Below are positions 1 to 10,200 of a stretch of DNA of 64,000 nucleotides, in pieces. Within the stretch, counting starts at the first letter, position 1; the number at the start of each line of letters is the position of its first letter. The stretch comes from Galaxea fascicularis. Lineage: Eukaryota > Cnidaria > Anthozoa > Scleractinia > Euphylliidae. The DNA lies in the NCBI GenBank assembly GCA_948470475.1, contig OX419335.1, positions 29,096,191 to 29,160,190 of the forward strand, given 5' to 3'. The notes beneath the pieces were generated by a model that was given only the letters and a program-made list of their open reading frames with translations, ran no database searches and was not told where the DNA came from. A program made the position numbers and the translations under genes.

Positions 1-414
1 AGCTACATGCTATGTTTTCGGAATGTCATTCTTTAGAATCATTTAATATTACCTATAACAATATTCTCATGTTATAAAGTGATGCTCCAGAGGTAGATTT
101 GAAAATGTTTAGCTTCTTAATTGAAAAAAATAGCTAAAAATAGCAAAAAGCAGTTCAGAAATGCTCGTAGCATGGTAATTACTACTAGAATCATAAATTA
201 CAATTTAAAAATGGACTGAAATCTCCAAAACAAATGTTTTATATATTGTCTTATATTATATGACATTGCAAAAACCTTATCGAGTTCAATAAAGTAATTA
301 CATGAAACTGCTTCAGTTGAAATTATTTTTCTTTGTCTAATAAAACTTGATTCTTCAACTACAAAAATTTACCTCCATTACTGCTTGTGATAAGCTAACG
401 AGTTTGGATACAGT

Positions 415-720
415 GCCAGCCAGCAAGCCAGAAATCCCTGATCCCAATAACCGCAAGCTCCCTAAGGAACTGTAGGCTAACTGCAGTGCTAACTAGGCTA
501 GCAAATGTGTAATTTAGGCTAACCGTAATGGCTTGCATGACTCCTATGACTTGGAGCCATGTGAACCGAGCAAGCGAGAAATCCCTTATCCCATTATAAG
601 GGCAATTCGCAAGCTACCTAAGCTAACTGTAGGCCAACCAGTGTGACATTTAGGCTAACCAGACTGTTATTTAGGCCAATCAATGTGTTATTTTAATAGG
701 CTAACCAGAGTGGCTCGCTG
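415..720. repeat. Imperfect duplication rich in 'taggctaacc'
   Basis: A segment near 424-485 (gcaagccagaaatccctgatcccaat...) recurs near 572-635 (gcaagcgagaaatcccttatcccatt...). Several 'taggctaacc' copies occur within and after it. Confidence 0.6.
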
Positions 721-913
721 GCTTGCAGATTATCCGGAATGGTTGCAGTTTTGCCCAGAATTGTAAAGCCCCCCAGGAATGATGAAATAGCTTTGCAACA
801 TTTTTTTTCTTGCTTGCAGCAGTGCAAGAATTTTTTTTCTATTTCATTTGTGCTGCATGCAATTTTTTTCTTCCACCAAGCGCTTGCAGGAAATTTTTTT
901 TCAAAATCACCCA

Positions 914-933
914 CCCCCCCCCCCCCCCCCCCC
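914..933 (+). repeat. Poly-C run of 20
   Basis: Twenty consecutive C bases following 'ccacc'. Length in the true genome may differ because such runs sequence poorly. Confidence 0.9.
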
Positions 934-1200
934 TCAAGAGTTAAATGGTCGGCCCCTTAATTGAAGTTTTACAAATAAACATTTCTGTTAAAAAAGTTAT
1001 GGTTAAATTGTCAGCAAACTTCGGCATTATAAAGGGGGAAATCGGAAAAATTAAGTCACCCCACACTTACAACAGCCCTCCCCTCCGTGCGACCTATTTA
1101 AACACTCACCCGAATTATGCCGTTCATTTCAAAACGTAAAACAAGTAATTCCTTCATCAAAGTCTAAAGCCAGCACCCACTTTCACGTTGAAATTGCTAG

Positions 1201-1241
<41 letters not shown>

Positions 1242-1574
1242 GCAATAGAGAAATTAAAATTAATGCTACACGAACACTCCTTCCCACAAACGCGCAACAC
1301 ACGACCATGAAATTTCTAAAATAAAACAAACAAATGATTTAATTTAAAAATAGAAGGGAAAAAAAAAACGTCTAATATTACAGAAAATAGTAATTCCTAA
1401 AACTTGCCTAATGTACAGTCTAATTTAGGTATTAAACTAACCTTACTTAAATAATTATCTATTCCTGTGCTTGACTGAAACGATAATACTAAATTTACTA
1501 ACTACTTTAAATGTTTGGTGTGTAGCCAGGCATGTTAAAAATAAAAATATGTTTAAAAAGTTGACACTGGCTTG

Positions 1575-1606
1575 GACGTTTGGGCAACTGCTGTTGCCTT
1601 CTTCAG
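1575..1606 (-). ncRNA. Hammerhead-ribozyme-like motif, Penelope end (degenerate)
   Basis: On the minus strand: CTGAAGA, one extra A, a perfect hairpin GGCAAC-AGCA-GTTGCC, then CAAAC-GTC. This is the minimal hammerhead layout (CUGANGA, stem II, GAAAC, GUC) except that the catalytic G12 position is C. It sits just 3' of the GIY-YIG frame. A self-cleaving role is unlikely with that change. Confidence 0.5.
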
Positions 1607-1731
1607 CAAAAGATAAAAATGCAAATGTCTAACGGCGTCCTGATGGTACACGATGTATGTTAATATTAAATCGCATCTCGAAAGAATATTTTAATGGTTA
1701 AACCAAGTCTCTAGAGCATTCTTAATTACTT

Positions 1732-2285
1732 CTACAAATTCTTTATGCTACTGTAAACGTTTGGAAGCGCTATGTGTTCGTTTATAGCGTTCACATCTCG
1801 CACGGAATGTGACCTGTCAACAATTTCGACGTTCGCCAAATCTATTTGGTGACTGTGACGCATGTGGTGTTTGGCCAACAAAGAATTTTCGTCTAATGTT
1901 GCTATGGCCTTTGCGTGCTCTTTGACGCGTGTTTTTAGCGCGCGCGATGTCTGACCGATGTAAACACAATCACAATCTTTACATTTGATCTTGTACACGA
2001 TTCCTCTAGAAGCCTCTTTCTCGATCTTGTCTTTTGGTTTTTTAAGTATGTTTGCAATTGTCCGAATAGGCTTATGAGCGACCTTGATGTTGAAGCCTCG
2101 AAGAACTTTTGCGATTCTCTCGGAGAATCCTTTGGCGTAGGGCAAAATAACTATGCCGCGATGGTCGGTATCATTGACTTCTTGTAATCTATTTAGTTGG
2201 CGGCCATTATAAATGAAATTGGCAGGGTAATTATTAGCGGTAAGGGCTTCCGTTACTCGCTTAGTTTCTCGAAACGCTTCCTCCT
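1732..2285 (-). pseudogene. Penelope-like element fragment with GIY-YIG endonuclease domain, 5' truncated
   Basis: Minus-strand frame open from about 2285 to the stop at 1732. It encodes a basic linker and then GIVYKIKCKDCDCVYIGQTS with downstream Arg and His (RALKTRVKEHAKAI), which is the GIY-YIG nuclease signature of retroelement endonucleases (here GIV-Y ... YIG). In Penelope-like elements this domain follows the reverse transcriptase. No reverse transcriptase is found upstream: the frame breaks near 2290 and unrelated minisatellite follows. The open frame probably has no ATG start (the first Met in a naive reading is a TTG). About 125 bp past the stop lies a hammerhead-like motif (1575-1606), as expected for a Penelope terminal repeat. 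Confidence 0.75.
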
Positions 2286-2429
2286 CGGTGGAACAGCTCG
2301 GTCAAATGACCTAAACTGATTTTTTTAAGAATACGAGCCATAATATCCAACTTGTCCATGGTAGCCGCCATTTTGATTTCCTTGCGTAGGTGGCTTCGTT
2401 TCAAATCGAGCGAGAACGAGGTCCCGTGA

Positions 2430-2870
2430 ATATAACGAAAAAAGCACCGCGTATAATGAGTTAGCCACCGCACATAATAAGAAAAGCACCGCGTATAACG
2501 GGAAAAAGGCCCTGCAAGAAGATAGCACCGCGTATAACGACTAAAGTTCCGTGCATAATGAAAAAAGCACCGCGTAGAATGTAGTCATAAAGTCCAACGG
2601 TTTTTCAAATATTATGTAACTGACGATGATGTTGGCAACATCGAAACATGTCTTTTAAAATTAAAAATGTCGCAATCTTCTTAAAAATCACCAGATATAA
2701 TGAAAAAAGCACCCTCTATAATACAACATGCATCTCATATAATGAAAAAGCCACCGCATATAACGGACTAGGTACCGAATATAATGAATAAGTCACCGCG
2801 TGTAATGATGTAACCACCGCATATAATGAAAAACCATAAATAATGAAAATAAATATCATAAGGCAGGTAT
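2430..2870. repeat. Degenerate ~21-bp minisatellite, two clusters
   Basis: Units of the form 'gaaaaaagcaccgcgtataat' recur at about 21-bp steps from 2440 to 2580 and again, more diverged, from 2700 to 2870. Between the clusters is about 110 bp of unrelated AT-rich DNA. No gene is supported in it. Confidence 0.75.
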
Positions 2871-2994
2871 GGCGTTCCATAATTTGCGGTTGCGGGTGCA
2901 TTTGTGGAAGCTGTGTAAATGAAGCGTGAAAGTATACAAAAACAATAAGTCACAACATGACTGGATTTATCCATATGTAATATCTGAGTTTCCT

Positions 2995-3110
2995 CTGTGG
3001 ATCCTCGACATTTTATTTTTTTACAATTTACAATTTTTAGTTTTTTATGGACCCTCGACATTTTTCTCGGACCCTCGACATTTTACCCTCGACCCTCGAC
3101 CCTCGACCGA
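2995..3110. repeat. Short 'ggaccctcgacattt' repeats
   Basis: At least four copies of accctcgacatttt with variable T runs, then three short 'accctcg' copies. Small and imperfect. Confidence 0.6.
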
Positions 3111-4434
3111 AACCCGAACTCAGCATCAACACAGAAATGTTATATTTTCTTTAGAAGTAATCGCTTTTCCTACACGAGGAGGTGATCATTTCAACCGAAA
3201 TGAGCTGTTTTTTCACGTCCGACTGACGCAAGCATTTCAAGAACGTCATAACATAGCTAAACGCTTGAGTCGTTCACGCTCGATAGTTGCTCACTTTTCT
3301 CTCTCGATAAAGCAGTGTAACATATACTATGTAATTATCCGGCGCAATTATATTTTTCACCCGATGCTTTAATTGCCTAAAAATAAATCTGTCACTAAAC
3401 AAAACATTCAGGAAATCAGTACAAATGGGTCGGTTTTATAACAATATCCGCTTTCTTTTCCTCCCGTACACCAGCGGTGCATCAACGTGACGATACAAAG
3501 AAAAGATTTGACGTTGTTTGTTCTCACTAGCAGGGTCCGAAATTGCGCCTTCCTGGTCGCCAATGCGACTGAAAATTTTGCACTGGCGACCAGAATTTGA
3601 CAACTGGTTTCAAATGAAATGTCACTCTTATTCGCCGCAAAAGCATCTCATCGTCGTGGTCGATTTCGTGCCTTTCCTGCCCGTTCCTTCCGTTCCTAGG
3701 TGACGTAAATTCGTTCCCTTTATTGTTCCCTGTCAGTACAATCGAGCCCATCGTTCCCTATCGTTCCTAGCTGTCGAGCCTTTCCGCTCTTTTCGTGCCC
3801 ACATGGCTCTGCACAGCGTTCCTTTCACCAATGCACGAACTGATCGCGCTCTATCGTGCCAGAACGATGCTAGGAACGATGGGGAAGAAGTGATCAACTT
3901 CAGGAAACATTACACTATAATTTGCTGTAGTTTATCTTTGACTACTGGTTTTGTCATCCGACTTCTTGACACCAACACACTCTTCGTTTGTTTTTCACAA
4001 GAGCAGATCACTTGACGAGAGCCACAAATTATAAATCGAGTGTCCTCAGTTCATTGCAATCTGAACAATGATCTATCGATCGACCTGAACGCAGAACTAT
4101 TTTGCGTTAGGCTTTAGACTTGCACCAAGTTGACCTCTTTATATCAGTAATACGGGGTATTAGATCTTGGAGAAATTTGATCAGTTCGACTGTGATCACC
4201 CTTTTATACTACAGTCTCGTGCAGGTTATTCTACTAATCGAAGAAAAACTACATGGGCATGTTGAATGGTACATAGGCAATTTAAGTGGGATTCAAAAAG
4301 AATTTATTGAGACATGATTTCTAATTGAAAACTTATGATTTCTGTCTCCTTCCTTCTCGTAAAACGGAAAGTTTACAGCAACTGTTACGCGGGTATTAAT
4401 CCTTGTTTCGCGGGAAATAGGCATGAACGATATT
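3111..4434. other. Non-coding DNA, no recognised feature
   Basis: Short unrelated frames only. Several 'cgttcc' motifs occur at 3680-3880 without a regular period. Confidence 0.5.
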
Positions 4435-6215
4435 TGAGGTCTGTTGTAACCCAGGTTGTAATAAGGGTCCGTTGTAAGCCGGGTTGTAATGAGGTCCGTT
4501 GTAACCCAGGTTGTAATAAGGTCCGTTGTAACCCGAGTTGTAATGAGGTCTGTTGTAACCCGGGTTGTAATGAGGTCCGTTGTAACCCGGGTTGTAATGA
4601 GGTCCGTTGTAATGCTGGTTTGTAGTGAGGTCCGTTGTAAGCCGTGTTGTAATAAGGTCTGTTGTAACCCAGGATGTAATGAGGTCCGTTGTAACCCAGC
4701 TTGTAATGAGGTCGGTTGTAACCCGGGTTGTAATGAGGTCCGTTGTAACCCGAGTTGTAATGAGGTCCGTTGTAGCCCAGGTTGTAATGAGGTCCGTTGT
4801 AACCCAGGTTGTAATGAGTTCCGTTGTAACCCGGGTTGTAATAAGGTCTGTTGTAACCCGAGTTGTAATGAGGTCCGTTGTAACCCAGGTTGTAATGATG
4901 TCTGTTGTAACCCAGGTTGCAATAAGGTCCATTGTAACCTGGGTTGTAATGAGGTCCGTTGTAACCCGGGTTGTAATGAGGTCCGTTGTAACCTGGGTTG
5001 TAATGAGGTCCGTTGTAACCGAGGTTGTAATACGGTCTGTTGTAACCTGGTTTGTAATGAGGTCTGTTGTAACCCAGGTTGTAATAAGGTCCGTTGTAAC
5101 CCAGGTTGTAATGAGGTCCGTTGTAAGCTGGGTTGTAATGAGGTCTGTTGTAACGCGGGTTGTAATGAAGTCCGTTGTAATCCAGGTTGTAATGAGGTCC
5201 GTTGTAACCCGGGTTGTAATGAGGTCCGTTTTAACCCGGGTTGTAATGAGGTCCTTTGTAACCGAGGTTGTAATGAGGTCTGTTGTAACCCGGGATGTAA
5301 TGAGGTCGGTTGTAACCCAGCTTGTAATGAGGTCGGTTGTAACCCGGGTTGTAATGAGGTCCGTTGTAACCCAGGTTGTAATGAGGTCTGTTGGAATGCT
5401 TGTTTGTGATAAGATCTGTTGTAATGCTTGTTTGTAAGGTCGTGTACTTTGTAACCCAGTCTAGAATGAGTTTTATTGTAATGCTGGTTTGTAATATCAG
5501 GTACTTTGTAACCCTGGTTGTAATGAGGTTCGTTATAACGCTGGTTTGTGTTGTCAGGTACTTTGTAACGCCAGTTTGTTATGAGGATGGTTGTGATGCT
5601 GGTTTGTAATATCAGCTACTTTGTAACCCTCGTTTGTAATGATGTCTGTTGTAACGCTGGTTTATAGTGAAGTCCGTTGTAGTGCTGGTTTGAAATGTAA
5701 AGTAGTTTGTAACCCTAATTTGTAATGTCAGGTACTTTGTAACGCTGCTTTGTAATGAGGTTCTTTGTAATGCTGGTTTGTAATGCGAGGTACTTTCTAA
5801 CCCTGGTTTGTAATGAGGCCCTGCTGATTTGTGATGTCAGGTACTTTGTAACCCTGGGTGGTAATGCAGTCCTTTGTAACTCTGGTTTGTAATGTCAGGT
5901 CCTTTGTAACACTGGTTTGTAATGTCAGGTCCTTTCTAACACTGGTTTGTAATGTCAGGTACTTTGTAACAGTGGTTTGTAATGTCAGGTACATTGCAAC
6001 AATTGTAACACTGGTTTGTAATGTGAGGTACTTTGTAACACTGGTTTGTAATGAGGTGCTTTGTAACATTGGTTTGTAATGAGGTCCTTTGTAACACTAG
6101 TTTGTAATGAGGTCCTTTGTAACACTGGTTTGTAATGAGGTCCTTTGTAAACCTGGTTTGTAATGAGGTCCTTTGTAACACTGGTTTGTAATGAGGTGCT
6201 TTGTAACACTGGTTT
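4435..6215 (+). repeat. 1.8-kb minisatellite with 27-, 28- and 30-bp unit classes
   Basis: From 4435 to about 5400 the unit is 27 bp (ggtccgttgtaacccgggttgtaatga type), about 36 copies. From about 5400 the sequence shifts to related longer units: 30 bp (…aatgtca) around 5840-6000 and 28 bp (…aatgag, 'ctttgtaacactggtttg') to 6215. Because 27 is a multiple of three and the unit lacks stops, long frames stay open on both strands: a Cys-rich 9-residue repeat CNPGCNEVR on plus, TTDLITTRV on minus. This frame openness is a by-product; there is no start context, and the 28-bp part destroys it. Confidence 0.95.
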
Positions 6216-6503
6216 ACACGAACGATCTGTAATAAACTATGTTGATTGTTTACATTATCGTGTTAACCGAAAAAAAAAAAATTGGAAAAAGAAAAGAGCC
6301 AAGTGAACCTGCGTGAAGCAACAAGCGACGAAAAACAAGTTGTACTAGCAAGCCAATGTTAAATGCCAAGTTTGGTGCTTAACCTTTCGTGGTTTGGAAA
6401 AATCCCAACGAAATTATCCCCGTCCTATTACTTAAAGTTTAAACTAACTATCCGTGAAAAATTGCTGGAGGGCTTTTGGTGCGATTTGCTCTTCAGTTGT
6501 TCT

Positions 6504-6861
6504 TTCGCCCATTGCCAAGCAACTAGCATATCATCTTTGTCTCGGGCACATTACATCATTAGCATCATTAATGATAGGCCATATTCGTATTCTCGGTATT
6601 GAACTGGATCTAGCATGAAGTGGAGGCTCTTGCGAGGAAATCTTTTCATATGTAAATGTATTCCCCCGCAAGAGCCTCCACTTCATGCTAGATCCAGTTC
6701 AATACCGAGAATACGAATATGGCCTATTGCGTCATCACATTGAATCACATTTATGTTGTCGAGCCCTCTGATTTCCTTTTCAGTCGTCTTTTCGCCCGTT
6801 GCCAAGCAACTAGTATATCCTCCTTCTCACGGGCATATTACACCATTACTGTCATTAATAA
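6504..6861 (+). repeat. Pair of diverged 72-bp direct repeats flanking the palindrome
   Basis: Copies at 6504-6575 and 6789-6861 share 'ttgccaagcaactag', 'gggca(c/t)atta' and 'tcattaat' in order, with scattered substitutions. This is more divergence than within the palindrome arms. Confidence 0.7.
6576..6725. repeat. Perfect 59-bp inverted repeat with 32-bp spacer
   Basis: Arms 6576-6634 and 6667-6725 are exact reverse complements; they contain 'tctcggtattgaactggat'. The spacer is AT-rich. Transcribed, it would fold into a long hairpin. It is flanked by a diverged direct repeat (6504-6575 and 6789-6861, both starting tttcgccc(a/g)ttgccaagcaac), so the palindrome sits between two copies of an older repeat. 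Confidence 0.9.
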
Positions 6862-6919
6862 CTGGATTTTGTGGCGACCTTGCAAGTCTCACACTGCCAC
6901 GAAATCATTGATTGACGGC

Positions 6920-7200
6920 TGAGGTTATGCCTTTAAGTTCTCACTTATCACCTATCACAGCAACGACCAGAATATTTGTACCATCTACGGACGCAATACA
7001 AATCACTTGACCCTGATGATGATCTCCGCTCAGGTTGTCGAAACGTCCGTCAATGTCACCTTAACAGTCCTTCTCAGGACTACACTCACTCGGACGATCG
7101 TACTCCACTTAAATATGACATGACCCCTGGGTTCAAACCATTTACGAGTTCTCACTTTGTTTAACAGTGAATTGACTCAGTATTGATTGACTGAATAAAC
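6920..7200 (+). mobile_element. Penelope-type terminal repeat remnant upstream of the coiled-coil gene
   Basis: Contains the hammerhead-like motif 7013-7047 and a downstream stretch with 'caggactacactcactcggacgatc' and 'tgacccctgggttcaaacc', a combination I associate with repeated anthozoan sequences. No reverse transcriptase frame adjoins it. Ends are approximate. Confidence 0.4.
7013..7047 (+). ncRNA. Hammerhead-ribozyme-like motif with intact core, retroelement terminal repeat
   Basis: CTGATGA at 7013-7019, a stem-II region 7020-7039 (GAT...GTC and CC...GG pairing around an internal loop), GAAAC at 7040-7044 and GTC at 7045-7047. All fixed core bases of a hammerhead (CUGANGA, GAAA, UH) are present. 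Helix III would be only the self-complementary ACGU, as reported for minimal hammerheads in animal Penelope-like elements, thought to work as dimers. One unpaired base follows the CUGAUGA box. It lies in about 280 bp (6920-7200) of retroelement-end DNA just upstream of the first visible exon. Confidence 0.55.
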
Positions 7201-7283
7201 AACTGTTTTTCAACTGATTGGTCGTTCGATTACATGATTAACAACCTCAGACGTTGCCAGTAAATATACCGTTTTTGTTCTAG

Positions 7284-10200
7284 AAACTAATCCAGTCGAT
7301 GTCAGCCAAAGAAGTAGAATTACAGAGATTAAACAACGGTAAAGGACTGTTGGAACAACGCCTGGATGAAATTTTGAAGAAGAAAGAACATGAACAAGCT
7401 GTAAGTCCAGAATCAAAACATTTACGCGTATCAATTATAGCGTTTTGTTTTGATTTGTCTATTTGCTTAGTTTTTTTTAAGGAAATTCGGAGGGGGAAGG
7501 GCTCTTTGTGCAAGGATTTATAGATTCTTACTTTCTCCCTCTCAAGTTGGCCGCTTAACTAATTGTTGCACCCCTTGTGTTTTGTTGTACTGCATTTGTT
7601 ACCTGATTAATTATTTTATTTTTTGTTTTCAACAGGAACTGTTGGAGAAGCATAGAGCTCTTTCTCAAGAACACTATTCTAAGATGGATGCCTTGGAAGA
7701 AGCGTGTCAGGTACTTACTGGCTGAGAGACAAATTTAATTTACGTAGTACCCTTTGGTTCGTGTGGAATACTGCCCGTGATTGTGAAGATCTTTTAAATT
7801 TCAGGGATTCATTACTCAAAACTTGCGAAGAATTTTCGGTCGCAGAAAGTATTTTTGAACTTTGTTTCCTTTCGATTTGTGGTAGCAAAGTAGCCCAAAG
7901 TATTTATTTTTCTCTCAGGCAACTTTTTCCTCTTCAAATTTATTCAAAATCGAATGTCTATCCATAAACATTGAAATAGTCAATCGGGTGCTAAATGAGA
8001 AACGTTCGTCCAGTTCTTCCCTTCCGCTGTAAACAGTTGAAAGCGACGAAAACGGAGCGAAAACGCTGATTTGTTATTTACACCAGGACCTGGGTGTGGT
8101 GACAGCAGAACGGACGAAAATGCACGTTTAAACAGGAATTGAAAAACAAATTGAAAACTCATACCTAATTTTTATGTAAACGGTTGAAGGCAATTTTACA
8201 CACAATTTGAAGTCAAAGGCAACTTCGCGCAGTTATTCTCGCTTCTCATTGGTTTATATTTTTCCTCGAATTCTTTTTGGCTGATTTGAGTTATTTTTGT
8301 TCGCTGTGACTGCCCATATTTGTTTGGTTACCTGTTATAACTCTTTTCTTGCATTATCTCAGCGAGTGTCTGCTGAAGCTCAAGAACAACTGGAAACGAA
8401 GGACAGAATCATTCAGAAGCTAGCGGCGAATAATAAAGACAAGGATAATTTAATTGCGGTCAGTAAGGGTGTACTCTTTTATCACTTTGTATGCTTTTGT
8501 TTGGTTCAAATTTAAACCATTATGTGACAGAAAAGGAACCTTGTGTCTTCTTGTATGTCATGTTAAAGTCATGTTAAAGTCATGTTAAGTGCCATGAAGG
8601 GATTCTCCTTGTCTTTCATTTTTCGAGTAAGTAATTTTATGATGGCATTTTATCATTCTCCATCAGGATTTTTTGCACGCCTTGGGAGACACTGGTGATG
8701 ACTCAGGAGTGAAGGTAACAAAGAAATTGAATCAGTGGATTGACTGTCCGCCTACAGTTATTTCAAGATTGCAGTCATAAATGTTTCTTGCCAAAAAAAC
8801 AGGATATTTAAAAGTTCCTGAAGACTTTCTTCTCTCAGTTGTTAGCTTCTCTGGGAAGTCATTATATTGCGTGACGTGTCTAGGCAGTCGTTATTGCGTG
8901 ACGAGATAAACCTCCAAATCTTTTCTGCACGCTCTCGTTGTACAAATAATTTGTGTTGTTCAAAATCTGATTCGCGCATTTTCTTTGCGGATTTTTGTCG
9001 ACTAGAGGATAACAGTAAAATCCAGTAAACTGGCTTTTGTTGATTCGCAGTCATGCTGCAAACGTCACCGTCCTCTTGGAAATCTTGCAGACGAATCACT
9101 GGAGTGTTATAAATAGATAAACCCCATACTGGCTTTCTGGTTTATCAGGTTATATTAAACGCCCTTAGAACCACCCCCGAAGCTTCGGTTCACGTGCAAC
9201 TGTTCATTTTTCGGACATTCATTCAGCATCATTTGCCATTGTCCGGAATACTGATCACCACGCCTTTGCACCGTGAGAGGATTGAGTGGAAATGCAAAAC
9301 GGTTCTTTGCGACGTATCATGGGTAGACTGCACTGATTCCTCCTACACCTCCAGAATCTTGAAGGGAGTTATTCACCGACTAACCAATTTTCATCTAAAA
9401 TCACGAACATATTTCCAAAACACAAATTATAGCGAACGCAAAAGCTCCTCCAATGTTAAGACAACAGCTCGTTGTTGGCAGTCCACTGTTTTCTTGTTTT
9501 ACAGAGGATAAACGTGATCTTACCTCACCATTGTACCTCTGGATGAGTTTCAGTGTTGGCTTTGAGACATTGAACGTTTTTCAAATTCTGATTTCAATTA
9601 AAAAAAAAGAACAAAATCTTAATAGACGCCAATAAGCAATGAGTCAAGCGGACGAGGGTTTGCAGTGGTTGGTTTCTTTCTCTCTTATTCATTCATTTTT
9701 ATGACTTGTCTTGTTATTTTGCAGAGTTCATCTGATAGTGGGGAAAACCTTGTGAAGAAGTTAACAAATTACATGAAGGAGAAGGATCGAGCCCTTCAGG
9801 TTAATCAACTTAGCAACGCATTCTTCATCTAATTATCGTTCGTTGTTTTCAAATGCCACGGGAAACTTCGACATTTTCTACTGTTAGCAGTAGCCAGGTG
9901 GTTCTCTTGTTCACACCAGTCATGTTTTATCCACTTTCAAAGGTTTCAGCTGAGGAGAAACTGCGAGCTGTGCAAGGCAAGGAAGCAGAACTTCAGCAAT
10001 TAAGGCAGTCTCTGAGGGAACGGGACAGGCTGATCGAGAAAATGAACTCTGCAGTTCTGGAAACTGAGGAAAAGAACAAAGTATGTTAGGTGCATTTTCG
10101 AAAACAAAACAAAAAGAGAGAAAATTTCCCGTAGATCTGTCCACTTAGAGCAGAACTGCCTCGTTTAATTTTTCTCCGTTTCTCGCTGTCGTATCTTGCG

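Larger units (their letters stand above)
1..1564. other. AT-rich non-coding DNA
   Basis: Apart from the duplication at 415-720 and the C run, I see no exon, RNA gene or element here. Frames of 60-75 codons overlap on both strands and look random. Confidence 0.6.

Noticed and set aside
4489..5437. Long plus-strand frames (306 and 270 codons) with Cys-rich repeats, and long minus-strand frames
   Set aside because: Several frames are open on both strands at once, wholly within a 27-bp minisatellite; there is no start context, splice structure or non-repeat domain.
4435..6215. CRISPR-like array
   Set aside because: Units are contiguous without unique spacers, in a eukaryotic context.
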